From: Bacteroidales bacterium WCE2008 | GTDB lineage: Bacteria > Bacteroidota > Bacteroidia > Bacteroidales > UBA932 | Length of the DNA stretch: 64,000 nt | Assembly: GCA_900167925.1 (NCBI GenBank) | Contig: FUZM01000004.1 | Location: 1-64,000 of the forward strand | Direction of reading: 5' to 3' | Shown: positions 30,772-39,910 of the stretch, one piece after another | How positions within the stretch are numbered: position 1 is the first letter of the stretch | How the letters are laid out: the number at the start of each line of letters is the position of its first letter | Notes under the pieces: generated by a model | The model's input: only the letters and a program-made list of their open reading frames with translations | What the model was told of the DNA's origin: nothing | The model's database searches: none | Position numbers and translations under genes: made by a program

Positions 30772-30805
30772 GATAGTGTTTTATTAGTGTTGAAAAATCA
30801 GTCCC

Positions 30806-30813
30806 CAAATTTA
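30806..30813 (-). promoter_or_regulatory. Candidate -7 box for the gcv operon
   Basis: TAAATTTG on the minus strand fits TAnnTTTG and lies 34 bases before gcvT. The terminator of the upstream gene occupies the place of the -33 element, so recognition there would have to be weak or assisted. No glycine riboswitch fold fits in the 97-base gap. Confidence 0.45.
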
Positions 30814-30815
30814 AC

Positions 30816-30847
30816 AAAAAGTAGCGAATTTTTATAGAATTCGCTAC
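30816..30847 (-). terminator. Rho-independent terminator after the FGE-like gene
   Basis: The arms GTAGCGAATT (30821-30830) and AATTCGCTAC (30838-30847) form a perfect 10-bp stem with a 7-base loop. Read on the minus strand the stem is followed by TTTTTG. It lies 22 bases after the FGE-like stop at 30869. Confidence 0.75.
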
Positions 30848-30868
30848 AATTATAAAGTAAATCATTTA

Positions 30869-32095
30869 TCACAGTGCAAGTCTGAAACCATATGTGCTTC
30901 CTCCGTGCCCCGGAGCCGAGTTCCCTTTATAGGCTATCTTGCAGGACTCCGACTTGGAGGCGGCGCTTCCTCCCTTAAGTGAACAGTCAGCGCACCACTC
31001 CCAGGCATTTCCGCTCATGTCGTATATCCCGAGCTCGTTTGGCGACATCGTCTTGACTTTGACCACCCTTACCTTATCTTTCGGGCTGTTGCCGTTGAAC
31101 ACGGCCACCGTCCAGATATATTTTCCGCCCGCATACTCATATCCGCGGGAACGGGATCCTCCCTTTGCGGCAGTCTCCCATTCTTCTACCGTAGGGAGCC
31201 TGAACTTACGGCCTGTAAGCTGATTGAGTTTCCAGATGAACAGCTGGGCATCGTACCACGTCACATTGATTACAGGCTTCTCGGAATCTTCCAGATAATT
31301 GGCAAGAGGAAGATAGCCCATCACGGCATTCCAGAGCCCTGCGGTAACCTCAGTCTGCCCTATCGAGAAATCACTGCCTTCGACTGCGACCATGGCGAAC
31401 TTGACGCCTCCGACCTCGAACTTGCAGTTACCGGCACCGCTTTCCTTTTCCACGCTCTCTCCCTTCATGGCATGTACAAGGGCCTCAGGACATGGTTTCC
31501 CAGTAAGCACGGCGACCCTGAACTTGGTAGCAGGAGACTTCGTATATCCGGCCAGACTCTGTCTCTTGTCATACTTACGCACAACCTTTAAATCTCCGGC
31601 CGCAGAGCCTGCAGGATTAAGTTCCACATCGTATGGATATGAATCGGAGAAAGAATCGGAGCACCATTCAAAAGCGCTCTTGTCGACCACGATCTCTCCG
31701 GACTTGCAGGCATACTCCCACATCGCCTCTGTAGGTATGATGAAAGGCACGCCCGTTTTCTTGGAGAGTTCAGCGACAAACTTCTCGCAGTCGTTATATG
31801 AAGGCTTTTCCATGGTCTTTCCCGTAACCGCCTTCCAGAGATCCGGAGAAACAGGCATCTCGCTTATCGCAAAACCGTCCAGGAGGGCTATACGATGCAT
31901 CCTGTCGCTTACGATAGAGACTCCGTCTTTTCTGGTTCCGATAGATACAGCCCCCGGTTCGAGGGTCTTCATGGTGAAGGCCACTCCGTTGACTTCATAT
32001 GTATCCTGCACCTCGGCGAGAGTCCCGGTAACCGGGGAACCGCCGCAGGAAACGACAGCAAAGGCAATTGCGACATAAGTCAGAATTCTGTTCAT
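30869..32095 (-). CDS. Lipoprotein with two tandem FGE/SUMF1-like domains
   Basis: A lipoprotein signal (MNRILTYVAIAFAVVSCGG) precedes two formylglycine-generating-enzyme-like domains, about residues 30-190 and 205-408. Each has the family's EWC and final FR motifs (FEWCSDS with TKFRVAV; WEWCADC with YGFRLAL) and a Trp-x-x-x block (LPTVEEWETAAKGG in the second). The first domain is shortened and lacks the GG/GSW stretch. Many FGE-like proteins in Bacteroidota are not enzymes but structural lipoproteins. I set the start at 32095 to give the signal peptide; an ATG 12 bases upstream is possible. Function unknown. Confidence 0.8.
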   Translation of the reverse strand: MNRILTYVAIAFAVVSCGGSPVTGTLAEVQDTYEVNGVAFTMKTLEPGAVSIGTRKDGVSIVSDRMHRIALLDGFAISEMPVSPDLWKAVTGKTMEKPSYNDCEKFVAELSKKTGVPFIIPTEAMWEYACKSGEIVVDKSAFEWCSDSFSDSYPYDVELNPAGSAAGDLKVVRKYDKRQSLAGYTKSPATKFRVAVLTGKPCPEALVHAMKGESVEKESGAGNCKFEVGGVKFAMVAVEGSDFSIGQTEVTAGLWNAVMGYLPLANYLEDSEKPVINVTWYDAQLFIWKLNQLTGRKFRLPTVEEWETAAKGGSRSRGYEYAGGKYIWTVAVFNGNSPKDKVRVVKVKTMSPNELGIYDMSGNAWEWCADCSLKGGSAASKSESCKIAYKGNSAPGHGGSTYGFRLAL

Positions 32096-32113
32096 AGCGT
32101 CGATCATTATGGG

Positions 32114-32854
32114 TTACAAATTTAAGTAAAAGAATTCATGCAGCATAGCGCGGAGATGCATATTCGTACGGAAATCCTCCTTGGTCCCGCCCTGGCCCGG
32201 AGGAACCCCGCCGCAGATATCGATACCGATCACGGCGCGTCTGTCCAGCAATCCCTTTAGCAGGGTCTTCATCTTGTTCCAGTCCATCTCCCCCTGCGTC
32301 CAGTCAGCATGGAAATAGAACTTGTCCATGACATCGAGGTCGATGGTCAGAAAGACCGGAAGATTGCTTTCCGAGACAGCGTCGAAGAATTCCTCGTCGT
32401 CAACATGGCCCGGAAGGACGGTAACCTTGTCCCCGCACCGGACGCACTCCGACTCGAGGTCCGGGTCGATCCCGGCGACGATTGCATGATCCAGATTCGG
32501 ATTAGTCCCGAGTGCGGTATATAGCCAGCCCCCGCAATTGAGCATTTCGCTGAAGTCTGATTCATGAGTGTCGGGATGGTTGTCGAACATGACTATGTCG
32601 AACGGACGGTCTATCAGCCCTGCCCGGATCTTCGAGACATAGTGGTAGTCTCCCGCATCGATCCAGTGCACGGCATCGAACGGCAAACCGGCCAGCCTCC
32701 GGGCGATTTCCGTCTGGGCGTCGTCGTCGCAGAAGCAGTTCGTCCCCAGAATGTCCCACATCTCGACCGGACGCACCCATGGAAACAGGGAGAAGCCCTC
32801 GGAGTCAAACATTCCCGAGAAATTCAACGCAATATCCTTACTATCAGCTTTCAA
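32114..32854 (-). CDS. Arginase/ureohydrolase-family protein with TTG start
   Basis: The protein shows the binuclear-metal motifs of the arginase fold: FDNHPDTHES (for DxHxD) and LTIDLDVMD (for SxDxDxxDP). Substrates of this family are arginine, agmatine, formiminoglutamate or related guanidino compounds; the motifs do not settle which. The reading frame opens after a stop 21 bases upstream of the TTG at 32854, and the next ATG (32812) would remove the first beta strand ALNFSGMF, so the TTG start is preferred. At 246 residues it is shorter than typical arginase (about 300). It sits between GH115 and the FGE-like gene. Confidence 0.78.
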   Translation of the reverse strand: MKADSKDIALNFSGMFDSEGFSLFPWVRPVEMWDILGTNCFCDDDAQTEIARRLAGLPFDAVHWIDAGDYHYVSKIRAGLIDRPFDIVMFDNHPDTHESDFSEMLNCGGWLYTALGTNPNLDHAIVAGIDPDLESECVRCGDKVTVLPGHVDDEEFFDAVSESNLPVFLTIDLDVMDKFYFHADWTQGEMDWNKMKTLLKGLLDRRAVIGIDICGGVPPGQGGTKEDFRTNMHLRAMLHEFFYLNL

Positions 32855-32885
32855 AACAACTTTGTTTTAGTCTATAACATTTTTG

Positions 32886-35375
32886 TTATTCAGCCATTTT
32901 CCTAGTCCTGACGGACTCATCACCGAACAGATAACCCTGTCTGTAGCCGCCGGCATCGACAACAATCTTCTCGAATACGATGGCAGGATCAGAAGGCGAA
33001 ACCACAAGGCTATGGACGCCATCCTCCCCTCTTCCCAGAGGCAGAGTCACTACCGATTCCACTACTCTTCCGGCGACGGTCGGATAATAGACCGTATATA
33101 TGTTCTCCGGTTTTTCGTTAAGGTTGGCGTTGAAGTTGACCTCCACTGCGGCGCCTCCGTCAAGGGAGACCTTATAGACGAGACCGCCTTTGTTGAGATA
33201 GTCGAGCGTCGATTTCACTATGACATGGACATCGACGCTGTCCTTCTCCGGCGAGCTGAACCTGTATTCGAGAGAAGCGCCCTCGACCGGAACGTCATAC
33301 GGCATGAGGGACATGCCGCCGAGAGTACGTCCCAGGCCTTCGATTTCCGTCCATGAAGCATCGGCAGCGTCGGTGGCTTTAAAGTAATGGGCAGCCTCCA
33401 TCACGGCAGCGCCATCATCCCCCGAGAAAACATTTCCGCCATCCCCGTCTTCCAGATGGAAGATCGCAGGCATGACATCCGACGGAGCAAAATCATCGTT
33501 CCAAGTTTGATACCCGATATGTTTCTGGATCATCATTCCATCCCATTTGCCGCCGGCTATTTCCTTGTTATAAGCAGCACAGAGCTCGGCATCCCTCCGG
33601 AAAGCAGCTTCAACCTTGTCAGCCCAGAGGTTGCAGGTCGGGTCACCCTTGCGGTAAAGATCGATATTCATAGCCTGGGCATAATACATCCTGTATATGT
33701 TGCCCATAGCCTGTATCGGGAAAAGAATCAGTTCCCTGTAGCTGTCGAGGACTTCTTCAGGAAGTCTGAGATACTGATTAAGGGCATCGTTCTCAAGCTC
33801 CATATACTGAGCTACGACTTTAGGCCATTCTTCGAGACTGTATGTGCCGCTATCCAACATTTCCGCAGTGCGTCTTCCGGCGTACTTGCAGCAGAGATTC
33901 AGTATTCTGGCGGCCTCGGCGCCCTCTTTTTCTCCGAAAGCAGCGCTACAGAAAGCCCTTGTATGGTCGAGAATATCGTATGCGGTATAGCGTGCAGGGT
34001 CCCAGGCCATGTCCATGAACAGGTCTATAGGATATTCCATAGGCTTGAGGTCGCCCACGTTCAGTATCCACATCCTGTCGATTCCGTACTGCGAAGCGAG
34101 GACGAGCTGCTCCCACATGTTCTGGATCGGAGTCACGTTGAGCCATTTGGTATTTCTCGGAGCCCCCACGTAATCGACATGGTAATACAGGCCCCAGCCT
34201 CCGGGATGGTTCCTTTCCTCTTTGGACGGAACTCTTCTGACATTTCCCCAGTTATCGTCGCAAAGAAGTATCAGGACGTCGTCTGGGACAGTCATTCCTG
34301 CGTCATAGTAGTCCAGGACCTCCTTATAGAGAGCCCAGACCTGCGGAGTCTCGGAAGCAGGTTTTCCCGTCTCTTTTGCTATGATCTTGCGCTGGTTGGC
34401 GACAATCTTCTTGAGCAGCCTGGTATCGGCGTCCGCGCTCATGGCCTCGTCGCCGTCTCCGCGCATCGCTATGGTCACGACGTCCTCCGTGCCCTTCACG
34501 CGGCGGATTCCCTCACGGAAGAAGTTGTCCAGGCGTTTCTGGTTGGTGGCATAATTCCACGGGCCGTAGGTCTCGCGGTTGCGGACATATTCCTGATGGT
34601 TGCGGGCCATCGGCTCATGGTGCGACGTACCCATGATCACGCCCATCTCGTCGGCGGTGGAAGAGTTGAGCGGGTCGTCGGCATAGAAGGCCCAGCCCCA
34701 CATGGCCGGCCACATGAAATTGCCCTTGAGGCGGAGGATAAGCTCGAAGACCTTTGCGTAGAACTCATGGCCGCCGTAGTCGGTACCGAAGGTGTTCTTG
34801 ACCCATGTCGTCAGGCATGGCGCCTCGTCATTGAGGAAGATTCCCCTGTACTTTACTACAGGTTCGCCGTCGGTATAAACCCCTTCCCTGAGCCGGATGC
34901 CGTCAAGAGACCGATGCTGTATGGCGACGTCGGCCCACCAGTACCATGGGGATACCCCCAGCTGCCCGGAAAGTTCATAGATTCCGAAGATAGTTCCCCG
35001 CCTGTCGCTTCCGGCAATCACGGTCTTGCCGCCCCCTACAGTAATAGTATATTTCTCAAAGCATTCCTTTAATTGACTTTTGTCAATTGCCGAAGCATCA
35101 ATAACTTTAGATGAGCCGACAGTGCCGATCAAGATATCGGCCTCCTGCAAGTCATCAGTCAGTTCAGGCATTACGCCGGTCACGGCGAAGATATCCTTGA
35201 CAAGATTATTGACCGCTATCGAGACTCCCCTTTCGTCATTGGTGTCGTAGCATATAAGGACCTTGTCTCCTTTGGCAAGAGGCATCCCCTCTTTGTCGAA
35301 GGAAACGAAACGGTCAGTCGCTCTCAGTCCGGTAACCGCGAGCAGCATCAGAAATGCAATGGCTATTCTTTTCAT
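32886..35375 (-). CDS. Glycoside hydrolase family 115 protein, putative xylan alpha-1,2-glucuronidase
   Basis: GH115 enzymes remove glucuronic or 4-O-methylglucuronic acid from xylan side chains, including internal ones. A signal peptide (about residues 1-19) is followed by the N-terminal domain with GTIFGIYELSGQLGVSPWYWWAD, the catalytic barrel with YRGIFLNDEAP, LKGNFMWPAMW, MGTSHHEPM and AMRGDGDEAM, and a C-terminal beta-rich domain. The 829-residue length is normal. It probably acts in the periplasm or on the surface. The upstream metallophosphoesterase gene ends 28 bases before it. There is no SusC/SusD pair nearby. Confidence 0.92.
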   Translation of the reverse strand: MKRIAIAFLMLLAVTGLRATDRFVSFDKEGMPLAKGDKVLICYDTNDERGVSIAVNNLVKDIFAVTGVMPELTDDLQEADILIGTVGSSKVIDASAIDKSQLKECFEKYTITVGGGKTVIAGSDRRGTIFGIYELSGQLGVSPWYWWADVAIQHRSLDGIRLREGVYTDGEPVVKYRGIFLNDEAPCLTTWVKNTFGTDYGGHEFYAKVFELILRLKGNFMWPAMWGWAFYADDPLNSSTADEMGVIMGTSHHEPMARNHQEYVRNRETYGPWNYATNQKRLDNFFREGIRRVKGTEDVVTIAMRGDGDEAMSADADTRLLKKIVANQRKIIAKETGKPASETPQVWALYKEVLDYYDAGMTVPDDVLILLCDDNWGNVRRVPSKEERNHPGGWGLYYHVDYVGAPRNTKWLNVTPIQNMWEQLVLASQYGIDRMWILNVGDLKPMEYPIDLFMDMAWDPARYTAYDILDHTRAFCSAAFGEKEGAEAARILNLCCKYAGRRTAEMLDSGTYSLEEWPKVVAQYMELENDALNQYLRLPEEVLDSYRELILFPIQAMGNIYRMYYAQAMNIDLYRKGDPTCNLWADKVEAAFRRDAELCAAYNKEIAGGKWDGMMIQKHIGYQTWNDDFAPSDVMPAIFHLEDGDGGNVFSGDDGAAVMEAAHYFKATDAADASWTEIEGLGRTLGGMSLMPYDVPVEGASLEYRFSSPEKDSVDVHVIVKSTLDYLNKGGLVYKVSLDGGAAVEVNFNANLNEKPENIYTVYYPTVAGRVVESVVTLPLGRGEDGVHSLVVSPSDPAIVFEKIVVDAGGYRQGYLFGDESVRTRKMAE

Positions 35376-35403
35376 GTTGTATTTGTTTGTGTGTTCTTGA
35401 AAT

Positions 35404-36486
35404 CTATTTTTCTTCAGGCCGGATCGTCGCCACTATGTATTCGGACCTCGTCCCGATGCGGAACTTGCCGCCCCAGATGCCCAGTCCGGAGGTTACGTAG
35501 CAGAATGTCCCTCCCTTCTGCAGCGGTCCGTATGAATCCTCGAAAAGCATATCGGTGACCAGCGAAAGCGGCCAGACCTGGCCGTGATGCGTATGGCCGC
35601 TGAACTGGAAGTCGATTCCGGCATCCACGGCCTCGTCGAGATGGTTCGGCTGATGGTCGAGAAGGATGGTAAAGCCAGACGCGTCCGTCGTCATGGTCTT
35701 AAGCGGGGCACGATTTCTCTGACTGGCGTCATTCCGGCCGATTATGGTGAGGCCGAGCGTATCGGTCTTTTCGTCCATCAGCAGCCTGATTCCGGCCTCC
35801 CGGTAGAATCGGATGGCGTTTTCTCTGCCGCTGATGAATTCATGATTCCCGACGCAGGCGAAGACCGGAGCCTCGATCCGGCGGAACTCATCCGCGTAAC
35901 CGCCTTCTTCGAGAGGGCGCGCGCTTATGTCGACTATATCGCCGGCGATCAGCACCAGGTCCGGATTCTCGGCGTTGATCATGTCTACCCAGCGGGCAAG
36001 TTCAGGCCTGCGGATATGGAAGCCCAGATGCATGTCGCTCAACATCACGAGCTTGACCGGGACCTCGACCTTCGGGCTCCGGAGCTCGATTTCCTGACGG
36101 AATTTATGCTTGTAGTGAATATAGCCGGCAGTAAGCAGTATGGCGACGGTCCCGAAGAGAATCGCCGAGCCTACGGCACTGTTTCGAAGAATGTCATGAG
36201 GGAGAATGCCGACGAGCTTAAGCAGCCACATGGCAATTATGGTCAGCAGTGCATAAAGGACGAAAATCAGCCAGCTTGTACCTATCTCATATATTGCAAT
36301 CGCAAACGGCATCGGGGCGACATCCATGTAACGGCGCAGAAAGAACAAACAACCGAAACAGCACAGTCCCAGGGCCGTGGCAGCAATCTTTAGTCCGCGA
36401 GTCGGCAAGATGCACCATATTCTCACAAACAGAAACACTGCCGCGATAAAAATGCCCAGCAGCACCGCAAAAAAACCAAATCTCAT
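35404..36486 (-). CDS. Membrane-anchored metallophosphoesterase (YkuE-like)
   Basis: Four N-terminal membrane helices (about residues 3-125) lead to a calcineurin-like phosphoesterase domain with motifs MLSDMHLG, IAGDIVD, CVGNHEF and FSGHTHHGQVWP. The active site probably faces the periplasm. Substrates in this YkuE-like group are poorly known; lipid phosphates have been proposed. The start at 36486 was chosen over an ATG 72 bases upstream because it begins at the first hydrophobic segment and has a good GAGGTGAT ribosome site just before it, unusual for this phylum. It heads a group with GH115, the arginase-like gene and the FGE-like gene. Confidence 0.85.
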   Translation of the reverse strand: MRFGFFAVLLGIFIAAVFLFVRIWCILPTRGLKIAATALGLCCFGCLFFLRRYMDVAPMPFAIAIYEIGTSWLIFVLYALLTIIAMWLLKLVGILPHDILRNSAVGSAILFGTVAILLTAGYIHYKHKFRQEIELRSPKVEVPVKLVMLSDMHLGFHIRRPELARWVDMINAENPDLVLIAGDIVDISARPLEEGGYADEFRRIEAPVFACVGNHEFISGRENAIRFYREAGIRLLMDEKTDTLGLTIIGRNDASQRNRAPLKTMTTDASGFTILLDHQPNHLDEAVDAGIDFQFSGHTHHGQVWPLSLVTDMLFEDSYGPLQKGGTFCYVTSGLGIWGGKFRIGTRSEYIVATIRPEEK

Positions 36487-36556
36487 ATCACCTCTTCCCC
36501 CTGCAAAAATCCAGCCTTCCCCTCCTAAACCCCGACAACTTATCAACATAGTTATC

Positions 36557-36600
36557 AAATTCTCCCAACCGCCCTTTGTAAGGGACCGTTGGGAGAATTT
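36557..36600 (-). terminator. Strong hairpin, probable terminator after the GH3 gene
   Basis: A perfect 13-bp inverted repeat (AAATTCTCCCAAC at 36557-36569 and its complement at 36588-36600) encloses a further small stem (CCCTT/AAGGG). The stem ends in A/T-rich bases on both sides, so it could end transcription from either direction. It is 240 bases beyond the GH3 stop, with the long element at 36627-36822 in between. Confidence 0.6.
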
Positions 36601-36626
36601 CTGTAGTGTAAAGCCATTGTCGAGTC

Positions 36627-36822
36627 GCCCAGTGCCCGAGCCGGCGGAGGAATTGAGGAAAAGCGTTAAGTGAGGGAGCGGCCACCGGAGCCGTCAAGAA
36701 CGGCGTGTGTCTGACGACCGTTACGACGGCTCGCCGTCGTAAAAGGGAGAAGTTAGCCGTTTAGGCTCCGGTAGCGACCGAATAGCTTTTCCGAACTTGA
36801 CGGAGCCGGCCGGGCACTGGGC
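36627..36822. repeat. Nested imperfect inverted repeat of about 196 bases (noncoding)
   Basis: Four pairs of blocks are nested in mirror order: GCCCAGTGCCCGAGCCGGC (36627-36645) with its complement at 36805-36822 (one indel), GGAAAAGC (36657-36664) with 36785-36792, ACCGGAGCC (36684-36692) with 36764-36772, and the tip TTACGACGG (36721-36729) with 36734-36742. Together they could fold as one long branched hairpin. The 354-base gap 36487-36840 holds this element and the terminator and no convincing gene. Confidence 0.75.
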
Positions 36823-36840
36823 GGCCGGCGATCAGAATGA

Positions 36841-39357
36841 CTAGATGTTCTGGGTGTTCCAGAGCTTGGTCTCGCGGCAGTTGATGTAGAGATACTGGTT
36901 GCCGACGGAGATACGGAAATCGCCTTTCTCCAGACGCCATTTGCCGTCAGCTCCGACAAAAGCAAGATCCTTTGCAGGAACCTCAAACTCCACGACAGCA
37001 CTCTCGCCAGGCTTGAGATCAACCTTATCGAAAGCACGAAGACGACGGTTATCAGGAACTATGCTGGCAACAACATCGCTGGTATAGAGAAGCACTGCCT
37101 CCTTGCCGGCACGGTCCCCGGTGTTGGTCACGGTCACCTTGAACTTAAGCACATCCGAAGCATCGAAATCAGCCGCAATCTCAATCTCCTTAGCCTCCTC
37201 GCGCTGCTGCATCTGGCCATAAGCCTGAGCAAGCGCCTTCTTCTCCTCATCAGTAAGCTTCTCACCTTCAGAAACCTTCTTCATAAGAGCAGAAAGATCG
37301 AACGAACCGAAAGAAGCAGACTCCAGACCTGAAACCTCCTCTCCGGTACGCGGATTCACGACCTTGAGGTCGCTATACTTGAAAGTAGTATAGCTCAGAC
37401 CATGGCCGAAAGCCCACTGGACATCCATCTTGGCATCGTAGTTATAAGCTCCCGACATAGTCGAAACATTCTCGGAAACCTTATAATCATACGTATGGAG
37501 AGCGTTGATATACTTAGGATATGTGATAGGCATCTTGGCACTGAAATTGGCATCGCCGGCAAGAAGCTCGGCAAGAGCATCACCACCATAATTACTTGGC
37601 AGGAAGACGTCCACAACAGCCTTTGCAAGAGGCTCGATATCCCCGATGATGCGAGGACGGCCCTCATTCAGCACGAGCACGACCGGCTTGCCAGTCTTGG
37701 CGAGGGCACGGACGAGGTTCTTCTGGTTCTCGGAAAGGTTGAGATCATTCATATTGCCCGGAGTCTCGCAATAGCTGTTCTCTCCGATACATGCGACAAC
37801 GACATCGGCAGAACGGGCTGCAGCGACAGCGGCATCGATACCGGAAGCATCCTCAGCCTGCCAGTCAGCACCCGGCTTATAAGAAACGCCGGCCACATAA
37901 CGCACATTCGCAGTGCCGAACTTTGCAGCAAGCGCTGCATAGATAGTATTGGCAGGAACGAACTCGCGGGTATCGCTTCCCTGCCAAGTATATGACCATC
38001 CGCCATTGAGAGTCCTCATGGAATCACCGTTAGGACCAGTGACAAGAATACGGCTTCCCTTCTTGAGAGGAAGGATGCCACCTTCATTCTTCAGAAGGAC
38101 CTCCGACTCGATGGCAGCCTGGAGAGCCTGAGCCTTGAACTCAGCCTTCCCCATCTCGAACCCGCTGACATCCCATACAGGATGATCGAAGAGGTCCAGA
38201 CGATATTTCAGACGCAGGACCCTGCGGACAGCGTCATCGATACGGGACATAGGAATGAGCCCCTCATTGACAGCTGTGACAAGATCATTGCAGCAATTCT
38301 TGTCATAAGGATCCATGATCATGTCTATACCGGCATTGACAGCAAGAGCGAGAGCCTCGACCTTGTTGGCAGCCACATGCTCGCGGGTATAGAGATTATT
38401 GACATCAGCCCAGTCGGTCACGATCATTCCATCCCAGTTCAGACCCTCCTTGAGCCAGCCGGTTAGAAGCTCGTAGCTAGCATGGACAGGGGTACCATTG
38501 ATAGAAGACGAATTGACCATGACTGAAAGCGCGCCGGCCTTGATGCTCTCCTTGAAAGGAGCGAAGAACTTTTCGCGAAGATCGAGCGGATTGACATATG
38601 CAGGAGTCCTGTCCTTTCCGGTAGCAGGAACACCATACGCCATATAATGCTTTGCGCAGGCCGCAACCTTGTCCACAGGAATATGGTTAGGGTCTTCGCC
38701 CTGGTCGGCTATGGTGATGGCCTTGGTCATGACAGACGAAAGATACGGGTCTTCACCCCAGCTCTCCCATCCGCGGGACCAGCGGGCATCGCGGCCGAGG
38801 TCCATTACAGGAGAGAAAGTCCACGGAGTCAGGGAAGCCCTTGTCTCATAAGCAATTGCATTGCCCATGTTCGTTGCATGCTGCGGGTCGAATGTTGCGG
38901 CGATATTGATTTCCTGAGGGAAGAAAGTACCGTCAGAAAGATATGTTGCTCCATGGATCTGGTCAAGGCCGTAGATACAAGGAATTCCGAGTTTTTCCAT
39001 CGAAACTTCCTGGAATCTCTTCACCACCTCGGCAGTATAGGCTGCGGAATGGGCCCTGTCATGTATGACATTAAGTATCGAACCAACCTTGTATGTTCCG
39101 ATGATCTCTTCGAGCTTAGCCTCATCGACCTTCTCCATCGTCTCGTCCAGAACTGTGGAAATAGAAAGCTGGACCATCTGGCCGACCTTCTCTTCGAGAG
39201 TCATCTTCTTGAGAAGTTTCTCGACATTGGCTTCCACAGTCTTGTCGACAGGGATGGCAGGTGCCTTCTCGGCCCCATTGTCACTCTTACCGCAGCAGCC
39301 GGCCACGATAGCCGACGCAGTAATACCGTAAAGAATTGTTTGCATTAATTTGTTCAT
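36841..39357 (-). CDS. Glycoside hydrolase family 3 lipoprotein, putative beta-glucosidase (BglX-like)
   Basis: This enzyme probably cleaves terminal beta-linked glucose or xylose from oligosaccharides. A lipoprotein signal (ASAIVAGCC) is followed by the GH3 N-terminal barrel (about 40-370) with nucleophile Asp315 in MIVTDWADV, the GH3 C-terminal domain (about 410-640) and a fibronectin-III-like domain (about 740-830). An unusual charged helical insert of some 60 residues, rich in Glu, Lys and Gln, lies just before the last domain (about 665-725). The 838-residue length fits the family. Beta-glucosidase versus beta-xylosidase cannot be settled. Confidence 0.9.
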   Translation of the reverse strand: MNKLMQTILYGITASAIVAGCCGKSDNGAEKAPAIPVDKTVEANVEKLLKKMTLEEKVGQMVQLSISTVLDETMEKVDEAKLEEIIGTYKVGSILNVIHDRAHSAAYTAEVVKRFQEVSMEKLGIPCIYGLDQIHGATYLSDGTFFPQEINIAATFDPQHATNMGNAIAYETRASLTPWTFSPVMDLGRDARWSRGWESWGEDPYLSSVMTKAITIADQGEDPNHIPVDKVAACAKHYMAYGVPATGKDRTPAYVNPLDLREKFFAPFKESIKAGALSVMVNSSSINGTPVHASYELLTGWLKEGLNWDGMIVTDWADVNNLYTREHVAANKVEALALAVNAGIDMIMDPYDKNCCNDLVTAVNEGLIPMSRIDDAVRRVLRLKYRLDLFDHPVWDVSGFEMGKAEFKAQALQAAIESEVLLKNEGGILPLKKGSRILVTGPNGDSMRTLNGGWSYTWQGSDTREFVPANTIYAALAAKFGTANVRYVAGVSYKPGADWQAEDASGIDAAVAAARSADVVVACIGENSYCETPGNMNDLNLSENQKNLVRALAKTGKPVVLVLNEGRPRIIGDIEPLAKAVVDVFLPSNYGGDALAELLAGDANFSAKMPITYPKYINALHTYDYKVSENVSTMSGAYNYDAKMDVQWAFGHGLSYTTFKYSDLKVVNPRTGEEVSGLESASFGSFDLSALMKKVSEGEKLTDEEKKALAQAYGQMQQREEAKEIEIAADFDASDVLKFKVTVTNTGDRAGKEAVLLYTSDVVASIVPDNRRLRAFDKVDLKPGESAVVEFEVPAKDLAFVGADGKWRLEKGDFRISVGNQYLYINCRETKLWNTQNI

Positions 39358-39375
39358 GTTCTTGAAAGCGAAAAT

Positions 39376-39398
39376 AGGCTGGTCTAAAAGGCCAGCCT
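39376..39398 (-). terminator. Hairpin after the DUF4332 gene, before GH3
   Basis: AGGCTGG (39376-39382) pairs with CCAGCCT (39392-39398) around a 9-base loop, between the DUF4332 stop and the GH3 start. The T-run after it on the minus strand is weak (ATTTT), so it may be a terminator or an mRNA leader structure of the GH3 gene. Confidence 0.5.
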
Positions 39399-39420
39399 AA
39401 ATATTTATAAATGAATATTT

Positions 39421-39828
39421 CTAGTATTCAACAACTGCAGGAAGGGCTTTAGCCTGGTCAATCATCTTCTGAAGTTCGCCGGCGGTAGGAACCCTCTTCG
39501 TGCGATGTTCCTTCTCGTTAACCTCGATCATAGTTTTCTCGAGATTGTCGGCCTTACGATGTGCAAGTTCTTTTACAGTGTCGACGCCGGCTGCCTCGAG
39601 AAGTTCAGAGAACTGAGGGCCTACGCCTTTGATTCTGATAAGGTCAGCGTGGTTGACCCAAGTAAGGATGAGCTTGCCATTAATTCCCGTCTTATCCTCA
39701 AGAGCTTTACGGCCCTTGGAAGTTTTTCCAGCTTCGAGAAGCTGATTGATAGTAGTGATGCCGGCGGCAACAAGCTTTTCAGCATAAGCCGGACCTACAC
39801 CCTGGATGTCGATAATTTTGTAAGCCAT
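39421..39828 (-). CDS. DUF4332 helix-hairpin-helix protein
   Basis: The 135-residue protein holds two helix-hairpin-helix units, IQGVGPAYAEKLVAAGI and IKGVGPQFSELLEAAGV, matching the DUF4332 family. HhH motifs of this kind usually contact nucleic acid backbones, so DNA or RNA binding is a reasonable inference, but the family has no assigned role. It has no signal peptide and is therefore cytoplasmic. It has its own candidate promoter at 39878-39885. Confidence 0.88.
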   Translation of the reverse strand: MAYKIIDIQGVGPAYAEKLVAAGITTINQLLEAGKTSKGRKALEDKTGINGKLILTWVNHADLIRIKGVGPQFSELLEAAGVDTVKELAHRKADNLEKTMIEVNEKEHRTKRVPTAGELQKMIDQAKALPAVVEY

Positions 39829-39877
39829 AATCTAAGATTTTATTGGTTGATACTTGGTTACGTGTTACTAAGTGCAT

Positions 39878-39885
39878 CAAATATA
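39878..39885 (-). promoter_or_regulatory. Candidate -7 box for the DUF4332 gene
   Basis: TATATTTG on the minus strand fits the Bacteroidota -7 consensus, 49 bases before the start at 39828. No matching -33 element is evident. Confidence 0.45.
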
Positions 39886-39910
39886 GCAATTATTTTTAAT
39901 AATTGACATT

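Noticed and set aside
30772..30868. Glycine riboswitch before gcvT
   Set aside because: The 97-base gap holds a simple 10-bp terminator stem and a promoter box; no tandem aptamer fits.
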